Shown: positions 16,436 to 25,370 of the stretch, piece by piece
How the letters are laid out: each line of letters opens with the position of its first letter
How positions within the stretch are numbered: position 1 is the stretch's first letter
Assembly: GCA_004294385.1 (NCBI GenBank)
Contig: REAP01000024.1
Span: 1-35,394, forward strand
DNA from: Oscillatoriales cyanobacterium
GTDB taxonomy: Bacteria; Cyanobacteriota; Cyanobacteriia; Cyanobacteriales; Microcoleaceae
Reading direction: 5' to 3'
Length of the DNA: 35,394 bases
Made by a program: the position numbers and the translations under genes
The notes under the pieces: generated by a model
Databases searched by the model: none
What the model was told of the DNA's origin: nothing
What the model saw: only the letters and a program-made list of their open reading frames with translations

Positions 16436-17473
16436 TTACGGCGTCGGATTGGGATACATAGCGTGCACCCCATTGATTTCTGCTACGATCTCTTTATCCA
16501 ATTCCACCTCCAAACTACCGAGATTTTCCTCCAACTGTTCGAGGCTTGTTGCACCGATAATTGTGCTAGTTACAAACCAGCGCGATCGCACATAGGCCAA
16601 AGCCATCCTAGCCGCACTCAAATTATACTTACCAGCAATCTCTAAATAAGCCTTCACCGCATCATTCAGATTAGTTTTATCGTAACGCTGACCGAATCCC
16701 GCAAACAAAGCCAGCCGCGAATTCTCCGGGATTCCATTCAAGTATTTACCAGTCAAAATCCCAAAACCCAAAGGACTGTAAGCCATCAATCCCACATTCT
16801 TAAAACGGCAAGTTTCTGCCAAATTCATGTGAAATGTCCGATTGCTCAAACTGAAAGCATTCTGAATCGAAACAACTTTTGGCAAACCGTGTTTCTCAGC
16901 CAATGCACAAAACTCCGAAACTCCCCAAGGTGTTTCATTACTCAAACCTAAATAGCGGATTTTTCCAGCTTTAATTAAGTCAGCAAACACCTCTAACTGT
17001 TCGAGAATAGGTACGGTTTCATGTTCTTGCGCGATTTCGTAATCTGGCGCACCAAATAGTGGCACGTAGCGATCGGGCCAGTGGATCTGATACAGGTCGA
17101 TGTAGTCGGTTTGCAAGCGTTTCAGGCTGTCGTTCAGTGCTTTTTCGACATTTTGGCGATCGATCTGATTTTTGCCTTCCCGAATCCACTTTAATCGAGA
17201 GCTTCGCCCCGCCACTTTAGTAGCTATAATGATTTTGTCCCGTTGTTGCTTGACCAACCATTCGCCGATATATTCCTCTGTTTTTCCCTGGGTTGCTGGC
17301 TTTCCAGGGACAGGATACATTTCCGCTGTATCGATAAAGTTGACACCTCTATCCATTGCAAAATCGAGTTGTTTTGCCGCTTCTTCCACGGTATTTTGCT
17401 GACCGTAAGTCATCGTACCCAAACAAATTTCAGATACCAATAAGTCGCTGTCGCCGAGTTTTTTGTATTCCAT
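16436..17473 (-). CDS. Aldo/keto reductase, Tas-like
   Basis: 345 aa, very close in length and motif order to E. coli Tas. An NADPH-dependent (alpha/beta)8 barrel with the catalytic tetrad D48, Y53 (IDTAEMYPVP), K86 (IIATKVAG) and H131 (YQIHWPDR). The signatures GKIRYLGLSNETPWGV and SPLGFGILTGKYLNG and the C-terminal cofactor loop TSTIIGATSLEQLEENL are present. The substrate is unknown; the family reduces small aldehydes and ketones in the cytosol. It diverges from the aminotransferase gene, leaving about 94 bp for two promoters. Confidence 0.95.
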   Translation of the reverse strand: MEYKKLGDSDLLVSEICLGTMTYGQQNTVEEAAKQLDFAMDRGVNFIDTAEMYPVPGKPATQGKTEEYIGEWLVKQQRDKIIIATKVAGRSSRLKWIREGKNQIDRQNVEKALNDSLKRLQTDYIDLYQIHWPDRYVPLFGAPDYEIAQEHETVPILEQLEVFADLIKAGKIRYLGLSNETPWGVSEFCALAEKHGLPKVVSIQNAFSLSNRTFHMNLAETCRFKNVGLMAYSPLGFGILTGKYLNGIPENSRLALFAGFGQRYDKTNLNDAVKAYLEIAGKYNLSAARMALAYVRSRWFVTSTIIGATSLEQLEENLGSLEVELDKEIVAEINGVHAMYPNPTP

Positions 17474-17567
17474 GAGTTTGATTGCAGTAAGATTATCTAA
17501 TTCTATCTTAACGAACTTTTTGAAATTATATTAGTGTTAATATTAATAATTGCTATTCGGATATTTT

Positions 17568-18707
17568 ATGAGCGAAAAACCATTAAAAGTTCCCTTTGTC
17601 AACCTCTCCCTGCAACATAAACCAATTCAATCCCAGATAGAACAAGTAATGGGCAAAATCATTCAGCAAGGAGACTTTATTTTAGGTGAAGCACTGGCAG
17701 AATTTGAAACAACATTTGCTGGAGCTTCTGGTGTACAATACGGTATAGGAGTAGCTTGTGGAACAGATGCAATTTCCCTCGGACTCCAAGCTTGCGGGAT
17801 TCAGCCAGGGGACGAAATTATCATCCCAGCCAACACCTTTATCGCTACGATAATTGGCGTGATTCAAGCGAAGGCTACACCTATTCTCGTAGATTGCGAC
17901 TCTGATACCGCTCTCATTGACCTAGCAGCAGTCGCAACAGCTATTACCTCGAAAACTAAAGCAATTATCCCGGTGCATTTATACGGTCAAATGGTATCGC
18001 CTATCAAACTTTTAGACTTGGGTAATCGCCACAATTTAATCATATTTGAAGATGCGGCCCAAGCCCATTTAGCTTTCAGAGAAGGATACCATGCAGGTTC
18101 CTTTGGCAAAGCAGCAGCATTCAGCTTTTATCCTAGCAAAAATCTCGGTTCCTTTGGCGATGGTGGGATGTTAATTACCGATGATGCAGACGTAGCACAA
18201 AAAATGCGAACCTTACGCAATTACGGCGCACCAAGCAAATATTTACATACAGAAATCGGCACCAATAGCCGCCTCGACAATTTGCAAGCGGCCGTACTCA
18301 ACGTTAAATTACCGTATTTAGAAACATGGAATCGCGATCGCACTTTAGCCGCCCAATACTACAATACTCTACTAGAACCTCTCAAAAACAAAGGCATTAT
18401 ACCGATCGCCAACCACAGCAGCAGCGGTCATATTTATCACCTATATGTGATTCAAGTTACTGAGAAAAGCCCAATTAACCGCAACACCCTTCAAGCAAAA
18501 CTCGCCGAAAACGGTATCCAAACAGGCATTCACTATCCCGTACCTTGCCACTTGCAACCCGCCTACCAGAATTTAGGCAATCCAGGGGACTTTCCCAATA
18601 CAGAAACCCTGTGTCAACAGATTTTATCATTGCCAATATATCCCGGATTGAGTAATACTCAGATTGAGCAGGTTGTTGCTGCGATCGAATTATCAATTAG
18701 TAGCTAA
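17568..18707 (+). CDS. DegT/DnrJ/EryC1/StrS-family sugar aminotransferase
   Basis: 379 aa from the ATG at 17568; a TTG six codons upstream is less likely. A PLP fold-type I enzyme with D162 (FEDAAQAH), Schiff-base lysine K191 (FYPSKNLGSFGDGG) and the C-terminal motifs GIQTGIHYPVPCHLQPAY and LSLPIYPGL. The family transfers amino groups to nucleotide-linked keto sugars used in surface polysaccharides. The exopolysaccharide/exosortase locus begins about 240 bp downstream on the same strand, which fits a role in glycan precursor supply, but no other sugar-nucleotide gene is present in the window. Confidence 0.93.
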   Translation: MSEKPLKVPFVNLSLQHKPIQSQIEQVMGKIIQQGDFILGEALAEFETTFAGASGVQYGIGVACGTDAISLGLQACGIQPGDEIIIPANTFIATIIGVIQAKATPILVDCDSDTALIDLAAVATAITSKTKAIIPVHLYGQMVSPIKLLDLGNRHNLIIFEDAAQAHLAFREGYHAGSFGKAAAFSFYPSKNLGSFGDGGMLITDDADVAQKMRTLRNYGAPSKYLHTEIGTNSRLDNLQAAVLNVKLPYLETWNRDRTLAAQYYNTLLEPLKNKGIIPIANHSSSGHIYHLYVIQVTEKSPINRNTLQAKLAENGIQTGIHYPVPCHLQPAYQNLGNPGDFPNTETLCQQILSLPIYPGLSNTQIEQVVAAIELSISS

Positions 18708-18734
18708 TTGTTCATAAAAATTAAAACGTGGATC

Positions 18735-18856
18735 GGGTGCATCTTAGTTTTGCAAATATATTCGTAGGGGCGAAGCATGACCGCAGTAAATCACTGCTTT
18801 TAACTCATAAATTATCTGCGGTCATGCTTCGCCCTTACACTCATTGAGATGCACCC
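18735..18856. repeat. 122-bp MITE-like palindromic element
   Basis: Perfect 10-bp terminal inverse repeats GGGTGCATCT (18735-18744) and AGATGCACCC (18847-18856) enclose 23-bp inner arms (18764-18786 and 18816-18838, one mismatch) with GGGGCGAAGCATGACCGCAG. It lies between the aminotransferase and the exosortase. Confidence 0.85.
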
Positions 18857-18942
18857 CGTGGATGTCTCAATCAGTAGAAAATCAATTCTCAAAGCTTTTG
18901 AGTCACAAATTAAAAACTCTTGAACTCAAAACTCTTAAAATC

Positions 18943-19818
18943 ATGCACATCCAGCGCCAAATTCGCATTGTTCTCAAGCGATACCTCCTAGGGGAAAGTA
19001 TTATGGTACTCCTAGTGCTGCTTTATGCCCCACTGCTAGTACACTGGTATGACGGATGGTTCAACAAAAACATCAGTATAGAACACGAATACTTCAGCCA
19101 CGGACTAATTGGTTTACCCTACGCGGCTTACATAGCTTGGACAAACTTAAATAGCTGGCGTAAGTTGCCCAACTCCCCCCATGCTTTAGGAGGAGTTTTG
19201 CTGATACTAGCGACGCTTTTTTATCTGAGTAGATTGAGCGACTTGATAAATTTATCCTTGCCATTAATGCTAGGTAGCATTTGTTTGTGCTTAAAAGGAA
19301 TCTCCGGCTTAAGATTGCAGGGAATACCACTTTTATTTGTATTTCTAGCCTCGCCGAATCACATTCCTTACTTAATAGAACCCTACGCTTTGCCTTTACA
19401 GCACTTCATTGCTCAAACATCTGGCTTAATATTAATCAAAGCTGGACTTAACGTGAGAGTCGAAGAAATTTATCTGTATGTAAACGATCAGATTGTAGAA
19501 GTTGCCCCACACTGTGCAGGTCTAAAAATGCTGTTTACCAGTCTCTATGTCAGCTTGATTCTGCTGCATTGGACAGGAGTTTCGAGTTCATACAAAAAAA
19601 GCATTCTGTTTTTAGTAGGTACGTCCATTATTAGCATCAGTTCAAACATTCTCCGCAACGCTTTGCTAACATACTTTCACGGCACTGAAAACCTGGGGCT
19701 TTTCACTTGGCTACACGCAGGATGGGGGGGAGATTTGTATTCTGCTTGTATACTAGGTTTATTGATAGTTCTGCTCAATGGAATGGAAAAATATTTCCCA
19801 GCCCAGTCTGGCAATTAA
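18943..19818 (+). CDS. crtB: Cyanoexosortase B
   Basis: 291 aa from the ATG at 18943. An upstream ATG (18862) and TTG (18844) in frame fall in or beside the repeat element and give a non-conserved head. A polytopic membrane protein with about eight hydrophobic helices. The exosortase triad is C191 (VAPHCAGLKM), R238 (SNILRNALL) and H258 (WLHAGWGG). Exosortases cut and process PEP-CTERM-like proteins at the inner membrane, usually alongside exopolysaccharide genes. The symbol follows cyanoexosortase usage and is not phytoene synthase. The downstream partner gene confirms the B type. No PEP-CTERM substrate is visible in this window. Confidence 0.92.
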   Translation: MHIQRQIRIVLKRYLLGESIMVLLVLLYAPLLVHWYDGWFNKNISIEHEYFSHGLIGLPYAAYIAWTNLNSWRKLPNSPHALGGVLLILATLFYLSRLSDLINLSLPLMLGSICLCLKGISGLRLQGIPLLFVFLASPNHIPYLIEPYALPLQHFIAQTSGLILIKAGLNVRVEEIYLYVNDQIVEVAPHCAGLKMLFTSLYVSLILLHWTGVSSSYKKSILFLVGTSIISISSNILRNALLTYFHGTENLGLFTWLHAGWGGDLYSACILGLLIVLLNGMEKYFPAQSGN

Positions 19819-19822
19819 AAAC

Positions 19823-20533
19823 ATGATTTCAGCACGCAAACTACTGAGGCGATACCAATTATCTAAAATTATCGTACTTCTGTTTTTACTGGTACTTGTT
19901 GGGGTAGTAGCAATTCCGGGCTATGTGACGGGACGGTGGCCCTGGACAAACCCACCACCAGTTGTTAACCTCAAGGAACTGAAAACTTTACGTCAAAATG
20001 GGTTGATACTTCCGGGTTGGCGGACTCTTCGCACCCAGAATCATGTAATAATTGGTGGACACAGGTGGTTGGTTCAAGAAATTCAAAATAATCAAACAAT
20101 TGCAGTTTTATTGCTGTTGCCTCAAAATGGCCCAAAAGACCAACCCCAGGTGGAATGGGTGGATATCAAAGGGTTTCATCGGTGGCAAACTGATGCCGAT
20201 CGCACTTTGTCGTTTACAGTTAATTTAACCTCAGTAGCAAACACACAGACTGCAACCATCGAAGCCCGGTTTTTCCGCAGCCGGACTACCCAAAATCCCC
20301 AACAAACCTTTGCAGTCTTACAGTGGTACGCTTGGCGAAACGGGGGTTCGAGCGCCACCAGTCGCTGGTTTTGGGAAGATAGCATCGCTAGACTATCAAA
20401 TCGCCGTGCCTCCTGGGTAGCCGTCTGCATAATTCTTCCCATTCAACCGAACGCTGATATTAAGATAGCTGAACCAATCCTTGAATCTCTTGGCAAAATT
20501 GTTCAGGCTAAATTAATCGCAGAAACTTTATAA
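19823..20533 (+). CDS. Cyanoexosortase B system-associated protein
   Basis: 236 aa from the ATG at 19823, four bases after the exosortase stop; an upstream in-frame ATG at 19778 would overlap. One N-terminal TM helix (about 15-35, [20 protein letters not shown]) is followed by a periplasmic domain resembling EpsI-type exosortase partners, with [34 protein letters not shown]. EpsI-like domains accompany exosortases and are thought to assist protein sorting or polymer assembly outside the membrane. The tight spacing indicates one transcript with the exosortase. Confidence 0.88.
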   Translation: MISARKLLRRYQLSKIIVLLFLLVLVGVVAIPGYVTGRWPWTNPPPVVNLKELKTLRQNGLILPGWRTLRTQNHVIIGGHRWLVQEIQNNQTIAVLLLLPQNGPKDQPQVEWVDIKGFHRWQTDADRTLSFTVNLTSVANTQTATIEARFFRSRTTQNPQQTFAVLQWYAWRNGGSSATSRWFWEDSIARLSNRRASWVAVCIILPIQPNADIKIAEPILESLGKIVQAKLIAETL

Positions 20534-20538
20534 AATAA

Positions 20539-20655
20539 TGGGAATTGGGAATGGGGAATTGGGAATTGGGAATGGGGAATTGGGAATTGGGAATGGGGAA
20601 TTGGGGATTGGGGATTGGGAATTGGGGATTGGGAATTGGGAATTGGGGATTGGTA
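20539..20655. repeat. Heptanucleotide tandem array (GGGAATT/GGGAATG/GGGGATT)
   Basis: About 16 copies of 7-bp units with GGGAATTGGGAATGG as a recurring higher-order pattern. It separates the exosortase pair from the exporter gene. It is the same family as the arrays at 387, 6620 and 22224. Confidence 0.95.
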
Positions 20656-20692
20656 AAATGCCATCCATCAAAAATAAATGATTTAATTGACC

Positions 20693-22219
20693 ATGATGAA
20701 TTATAAAAATTTTAAAATGAAGAAAAATTATGTTGCTTTTTCCCTGGCAGGTCTTTACTCAACTGCTTGGACTCTATCTTTTACTGCTTTATTTTGGGGT
20801 TTCAATGACCAAGTTTTTCCTCAAAAGAGTTTAGCACAACCGATTATTCCCAGTTCCGAATTGCTCGATCGCCCGCCAGAACCAGCACCAACACAAAAGC
20901 CAGCCAGACCCAACCGGGACATCAACCCAGCATTTCGCAATCGACCCTACCGACTAGGCCCTGGAGACCAGATTTCGATTCAAGTTCAGCGCTTCCCAGA
21001 ACTCAATTTTACGGGTGCCATCAGCCCTGAAGGGATAATTATACTGCCTCTGATTGGCACTGTAAATTTGCGTGGACTCACCGTGGAAGAAGCACAGCAG
21101 CGCCTCCGCGAACGCTTCACCCAATTTCTCAAAAATCCGCAAGTCTTCGCTTCCTTGCTAGTTCAGCGGCCTGTAGTCGTGACGGTGACAGGAGAAGTTG
21201 CCAGACCGGGTTTTTATCCCCTACAAACCCCCCTACTTCCTGCCGCCCTCGCAGCAGCCAGTGGTACTACTCCTACGGCTGAACTGCGCGCAGTACGGGT
21301 GCGGCGAACATTGCCATCTGGCGCTATTGCTGAGCAAATAGTTGACATTTTGACACCGTTGCAAACTGGAATTGCTCCACCAGATTTGCGTTTAGAAGAT
21401 GGAGATGCGATCGTTGTACCCTATCAACAGGCTACACCCGATCGCAAATCCGATCAAGATTTAGCATCCAGATATAGCCTCGCTGCGGCCACAACCCCCG
21501 TCCAAGTCACCGTCACCGGAGAAGTCAGCAAACCAGGTTTTTACACGCTTCCCATCGGTACTGGGCGAATTTCTGCGGCTTTGGTGGCTGCGGGAGGAGT
21601 CACGGGGAAAGCAGATTTGCGGGCGGTACGAGTGCGACGGACACTGATAAACGGCACATCTATCGAGGAGCCAATCGACCTCTACACTCCCCTAGCAAGG
21701 GCGAGGGATTTGTTTGATTTTCCCCTAGCTTCTGGAGATGCGATTATTGTTCCAGAACTGGATCCTACCAGCAAAAACGTTGACTACGACAGGACTTTGG
21801 TTTCGCGCTCTACCTTAATCAAACCTCGGATTTACGTTAGAGTTTTGAGTTACGCTAGTGGTGTTCTGACCTCTTTCTACATCGAAAATGGCAGTACCTT
21901 TTTGGACGCTCTCAACAACTTGCCTGTAAATCTGGCTAACTTGCGGCACATTGCCCTAATTCGGTTTGACCAAAAGGAAGGTAGAACTATCAATCGGAAG
22001 ATAGATGCTAAAGCTGCTTTGGAGGGTAATCTTTCTCAGAATCCGATGTTGCAAGATAATGATGTGATTGTGATTGGTCGAAATCTGGTAGAGCGAGTTG
22101 GTTTTGCAATCAATAGTTTTACTCGACCATTCCGCGATATTTTGGGCTTTATTTTGTTCTTCGAGCAGTTGAGAAATGGAGTAAACAATCTGTTCGTGCC
22201 TAATAATTCTAATAAGTAG
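20693..22219 (+). CDS. Wza-like polysaccharide export protein with SLBB domains
   Basis: 508 aa from the ATG at 20693. An N-terminal hydrophobic signal segment (about 10-35) is followed by a Pro-rich linker, a poly-export domain ([21 protein letters not shown]...[21 protein letters not shown]) and at least two SLBB-type repeats opening [15 protein letters not shown] and [15 protein letters not shown]. Each repeat is followed by a matched [22 protein letters not shown] stretch. The C-terminus ends with a hydrophobic/amphipathic stretch (about 470-500) that could cross the outer membrane. No lipobox Cys is seen, unlike E. coli Wza. Its probable partner is the Wzc-like protein downstream. Confidence 0.92.
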   Translation: MMNYKNFKMKKNYVAFSLAGLYSTAWTLSFTALFWGFNDQVFPQKSLAQPIIPSSELLDRPPEPAPTQKPARPNRDINPAFRNRPYRLGPGDQISIQVQRFPELNFTGAISPEGIIILPLIGTVNLRGLTVEEAQQRLRERFTQFLKNPQVFASLLVQRPVVVTVTGEVARPGFYPLQTPLLPAALAAASGTTPTAELRAVRVRRTLPSGAIAEQIVDILTPLQTGIAPPDLRLEDGDAIVVPYQQATPDRKSDQDLASRYSLAAATTPVQVTVTGEVSKPGFYTLPIGTGRISAALVAAGGVTGKADLRAVRVRRTLINGTSIEEPIDLYTPLARARDLFDFPLASGDAIIVPELDPTSKNVDYDRTLVSRSTLIKPRIYVRVLSYASGVLTSFYIENGSTFLDALNNLPVNLANLRHIALIRFDQKEGRTINRKIDAKAALEGNLSQNPMLQDNDVIVIGRNLVERVGFAINSFTRPFRDILGFILFFEQLRNGVNNLFVPNNSNK

Positions 22220-22223
22220 TTAT

Positions 22224-22275
22224 TGGGAATTGGGCATTGGGCATTGGGCATTGGGCATTGGGCATAGGGCATTGG
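22224..22275. repeat. Heptanucleotide array (GGGCATT)
   Basis: About seven units of TTGGGCA with one TAGGGCA variant, starting just after the exporter stop. Confidence 0.92.
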
Positions 22276-22317
22276 TTATGACTGAGATCTTGCACCATTC
22301 TCAACAAGCCTTTTATG

Positions 22318-22379
22318 GACGGGCAGGATGCCCATCCCACAAGAAATCTACTCTTTGTGGAACAGGCATCTTGCCTGTT
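22318..22379. repeat. GGGCAGGATGCCC and GTGGAACAGGC hairpins
   Basis: GGGCAGGATGCCCATCCCAC (22321-22340) is followed by a full GTGGAACAGGCATCTTGCCTGTT copy at 22356-22379. Both can fold. They lie in the spacer before the Wzc-like gene. Confidence 0.8.
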
Positions 22380-22452
22380 GCTGAAGTGGTACGAGATGTG
22401 AGTTATGGCGTACTTAAAGTTAACAGTTAACAATCTAAAATCTAAAATCTTT

Positions 22453-24684
22453 ATGACTTTATCAGTTGTCAAACGTTATTTAATTGCTTTCGACCAATAC
22501 AAATGGGTGGGATTGGCTACTCTGGTTGTGACTGTGGGCGTGTCGGGAGTAGTGGCTATGCAGCCAACTCCACGGCCGATTTACGTGGCATCAGGTATGC
22601 TGGCCTACCGCCGCCCGACGGTGATTTTTTCATCGACTACAACTAAAATTCAACAGGAAGGACAAGAAATAACTAAAGATATGTTGCTGGATCAAAAAGT
22701 TATTGAAGCAGCAGCTACAAAAGTAAAAGTGTCTGCTAAAAAACTGAAAGATGATGTAAAAGTCAAGATGCCTGGTAAGAGTAATGACCCCAGTGCTTTG
22801 ATTCAAGTATTGTACAAAAATGCCGATCGCAAAAAAGCCGAAATTGTCACAGAGGCATTGATGAAAGAAATGGTGGCTCGCAGCCAAACCATTAATACTT
22901 CCAGACTGCGTGAGACTATTACCCAAATTAACCAACGTTTGCCAAAAGTAACACAGGAACTCAGAGAAGCAGAAAGAAAACTGGAAACTTACGAAAAACG
23001 AGAACAAACCTCTATTTTAGCAGCTCAGAGCGGTCTTTTACCCCAAGCAATCACGGGTAGCGAACAGCAACAGCGGCAACTGCGAGTCCAATTAGCCGGA
23101 ATTGAAGCTCAATTGAAAAGCTTGCAGAATCGCTTGGGATTGAATGTAGAGCAAGCTTACGTCGCTCAAGCACTCTCCGCCGATCCGATTATTGGACAAC
23201 TGCGAGTGCAAATTTTTTCCCTCGAATCTCAGCTCAAAGTTCTCCGCAGTGACTTGCAGGAAGAACACCCAAAAATTGTAGAATTGCTCAAACAAAAACA
23301 AGCTTTTGATCAACAGTTGCAGCAGCGACAATCTGAGGTATTGGGAGGTAATGGAGTGGCTGCTCCGCTGAGAAGTGCCGATCGCATTCGGATAGATTCT
23401 TCATTAGATCCATCCAGACAAATGTTAGCTCAAAATTTGATTGCTTTGCAAACACAAAAGGAAGTGGTACAGCAGCAAATCAAAGGAGTAGAAAAAACAG
23501 AACTAGAATTGCGTCGCCAACACGCAACAATTCCTAACAAACAATTAGAACAAGCGCGATTAGCACAACAAGTAGGGTTCAAAAGAGCTCTCTACGATAA
23601 AATGCAGTCGGCGTTGGTAGATGCTGAAGCGGCGGTAGCAGAAACAACCGGAAGTTTGACCATCGCCCAACTACCAAAAACTGACGATATTGAGTCGAGT
23701 AAGAGAGGTTTACCGGTGATGTTGGCGGTGGGAGGATTTGTGGGATTGCTGTTGGGTGGCGGGTTAATATTTTTGCTGGGAATGCTCAATGGCAGGTTTT
23801 ATAGTTGGGAAGAAGTGCGGGCGGCTTTGGTGGAAAAGGAAGTGCCGATACTGGGTGTTTTACCAGAGGTTTCTATCCTTGATTCCTATGACTTGGAGAT
23901 GCCGATCGCCTTGGATATCAATTCGCCCTATTTGGAGTTTTACGAGCGACTGCGGACTAATTTACGCCGGATTGGGGGCAAACCAGTGAAGGTGGTGTTA
24001 CTGACTTCGGCGGCTAGTGAGGAGGGGAAAACCTTTAGTGCTTACAATTTGGCAATTGCGTCGGCTCGATCGGGCAAACGGACTTTATTAATTGAAGCAG
24101 ATTTGCGATCGGCTTCTAATATTGAATCATTAAAAATTGCGATCGATCCTCTGGCGGCGGTGGAACCTTTGCACTATTACGGCAATATCAGCGAGTGCGT
24201 CCGTTTAGTTCCAGATGTGGAAAACCTATATGTGATACCAAGTCCGGGGTTGTTGCGACAGGCTGCGAGCATACTCGAATCGAGCGAAATGCGGAGGCTA
24301 TTTGAGGATGTTCGCAACCGCTTTGATTTTGTAGTTGTGGACTCTCCGGCTTTGAGTGAATGCAACGACGCGCTGACTTTGGAACCCTATACTGACGGTA
24401 TCATTTTGGTGGCGCGGCCTGGTTATACTCTATCTAGTATGTTGTCTGAAGCGGCGGATCAGTTGCTGGAATTTGACGATGAGGAGTTGAGTAAATCGCC
24501 ACGGTTGTTGGGGGCGATTATTAATGGTGCTGACATTGCGGTGAAGTTTCGCCATGATATTGAGGAATGGGAAATGCCTGTGGGTAATATTCGCGATGGG
24601 GCCATCGAAGTGCGATCGCATCGATTACCGCAGCAGCAATCAAAGCTCAAGAATTCGACTTCGATCAGCGATCGACAGCCATAG
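22453..24684 (+). CDS. Wzc-like chain-length/BY-kinase-type ATPase without tyrosine tail
   Basis: 743 aa from the ATG at 22453; an ATG at 22405 is in frame but translates repeat-like sequence. TM1 at about 19-38, a long coiled-coil periplasmic region (about 150-400) as in Wzz/Wzc, and TM2 at about 422-445. The cytosolic ATPase domain has Walker A-like LTSAASEEGKT (518-526), Walker A' LLIEADLR (Glu where Asp is usual) and Walker B FVVVDSP. The C-terminal tail has no tyrosine cluster, so autophosphorylation of the usual kind is doubtful. Its role is probably control of polymer length and export together with the Wza-like protein. Confidence 0.9.
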   Translation: MTLSVVKRYLIAFDQYKWVGLATLVVTVGVSGVVAMQPTPRPIYVASGMLAYRRPTVIFSSTTTKIQQEGQEITKDMLLDQKVIEAAATKVKVSAKKLKDDVKVKMPGKSNDPSALIQVLYKNADRKKAEIVTEALMKEMVARSQTINTSRLRETITQINQRLPKVTQELREAERKLETYEKREQTSILAAQSGLLPQAITGSEQQQRQLRVQLAGIEAQLKSLQNRLGLNVEQAYVAQALSADPIIGQLRVQIFSLESQLKVLRSDLQEEHPKIVELLKQKQAFDQQLQQRQSEVLGGNGVAAPLRSADRIRIDSSLDPSRQMLAQNLIALQTQKEVVQQQIKGVEKTELELRRQHATIPNKQLEQARLAQQVGFKRALYDKMQSALVDAEAAVAETTGSLTIAQLPKTDDIESSKRGLPVMLAVGGFVGLLLGGGLIFLLGMLNGRFYSWEEVRAALVEKEVPILGVLPEVSILDSYDLEMPIALDINSPYLEFYERLRTNLRRIGGKPVKVVLLTSAASEEGKTFSAYNLAIASARSGKRTLLIEADLRSASNIESLKIAIDPLAAVEPLHYYGNISECVRLVPDVENLYVIPSPGLLRQAASILESSEMRRLFEDVRNRFDFVVVDSPALSECNDALTLEPYTDGIILVARPGYTLSSMLSEAADQLLEFDDEELSKSPRLLGAIINGADIAVKFRHDIEEWEMPVGNIRDGAIEVRSHRLPQQQSKLKNSTSISDRQP

Positions 24685-24709
24685 TAAGTCAGTTTCCTAA
24701 TTTACTCTT

Positions 24710-24773
24710 TGTGGAACAGGCCGGAAAGCCTGTTACTGACGGACTAATTGAGGAGACGGCAATGCCGTTTCCT
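24710..24773. repeat. GTGGAACAGGCCGG hairpin and GACGGCAATGCCGTTTCC repeat
   Basis: The CCGGAAAG-centre variant of the GTGGAAC hairpin family lies at 24710-24734. At 24751-24773 is a palindrome GGAGACGGCAATGCCGTTTCC that recurs near 29196, 29412 and 30776. Confidence 0.8.
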
Positions 24774-24795
24774 CTATATTATTCCGGTGCAACCA

Positions 24796-25062
24796 CTATT
24801 GATTCGATTCGGGGCGTTTCTGGTGCTTTTTCTGGATGAATTGTTCCAAATCGGCGATCGCATCTTCAAAATCTGATAAATTAATTTTCGCAGGCCTAGC
24901 CTTCTTCGGCTGACTCGAAGACTTCGGCGCAACTGTGGGAGACTGAGGTTGTGCCGGTTCATTGCTACTGGCTTCTATATAGTCAAACAGTTCATCAAGG
25001 GACTCAAAAAATGATTGAGCCGAAGCGCGACGTGAATCTTTTTGGTCATCGTCTTCCATCAT
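24796..25062 (-). CDS. Small acidic protein, unknown function
   Basis: 88 aa from the first of two consecutive ATG codons (25062, 25059), with GGAGG about 7 bases upstream. Layout: an acidic head MMEDDDQKDSRR, a helix SFFESLDELFDYIEA, a Pro/Ser/Gln linker (PAQPQSPTVAPKSSSQPKKA), then a second helix INLSDFEDAIADLEQFIQKK and a basic tail. Two amphipathic helices joined by a flexible linker suggest a protein-binding adaptor; this is inference. No named family is recognised. It is convergent with the Wzc-like gene. Confidence 0.75.
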   Translation of the reverse strand: MMEDDDQKDSRRASAQSFFESLDELFDYIEASSNEPAQPQSPTVAPKSSSQPKKARPAKINLSDFEDAIADLEQFIQKKHQKRPESNQ

Positions 25063-25370
25063 AACTATCCTCCATAAAACCCTAAAAATTACAAAGAAAC
25101 TCTGGGTTATCCCAAAGCTTACAAACATTAGACCTAAAAACCCGATTAAAACCGCCAAGGGGATACAGTCTCAAAACCATCGACTCTGAAAAATCTCAGT
25201 TATTAGTCAAAGTTGTCTAATTCACCCTAGTCTAGTCGAGAATAGGGAGACAGGACTTATGCAACGATCGCGGTTGTTCAAGAATTGCGATCGCAACGCA
25301 CCAACTTGAAACGACGGAAATACGGTATTTTGGCTTAAGTCTCAGATAGAAATAACACTAGGAGAATCAG

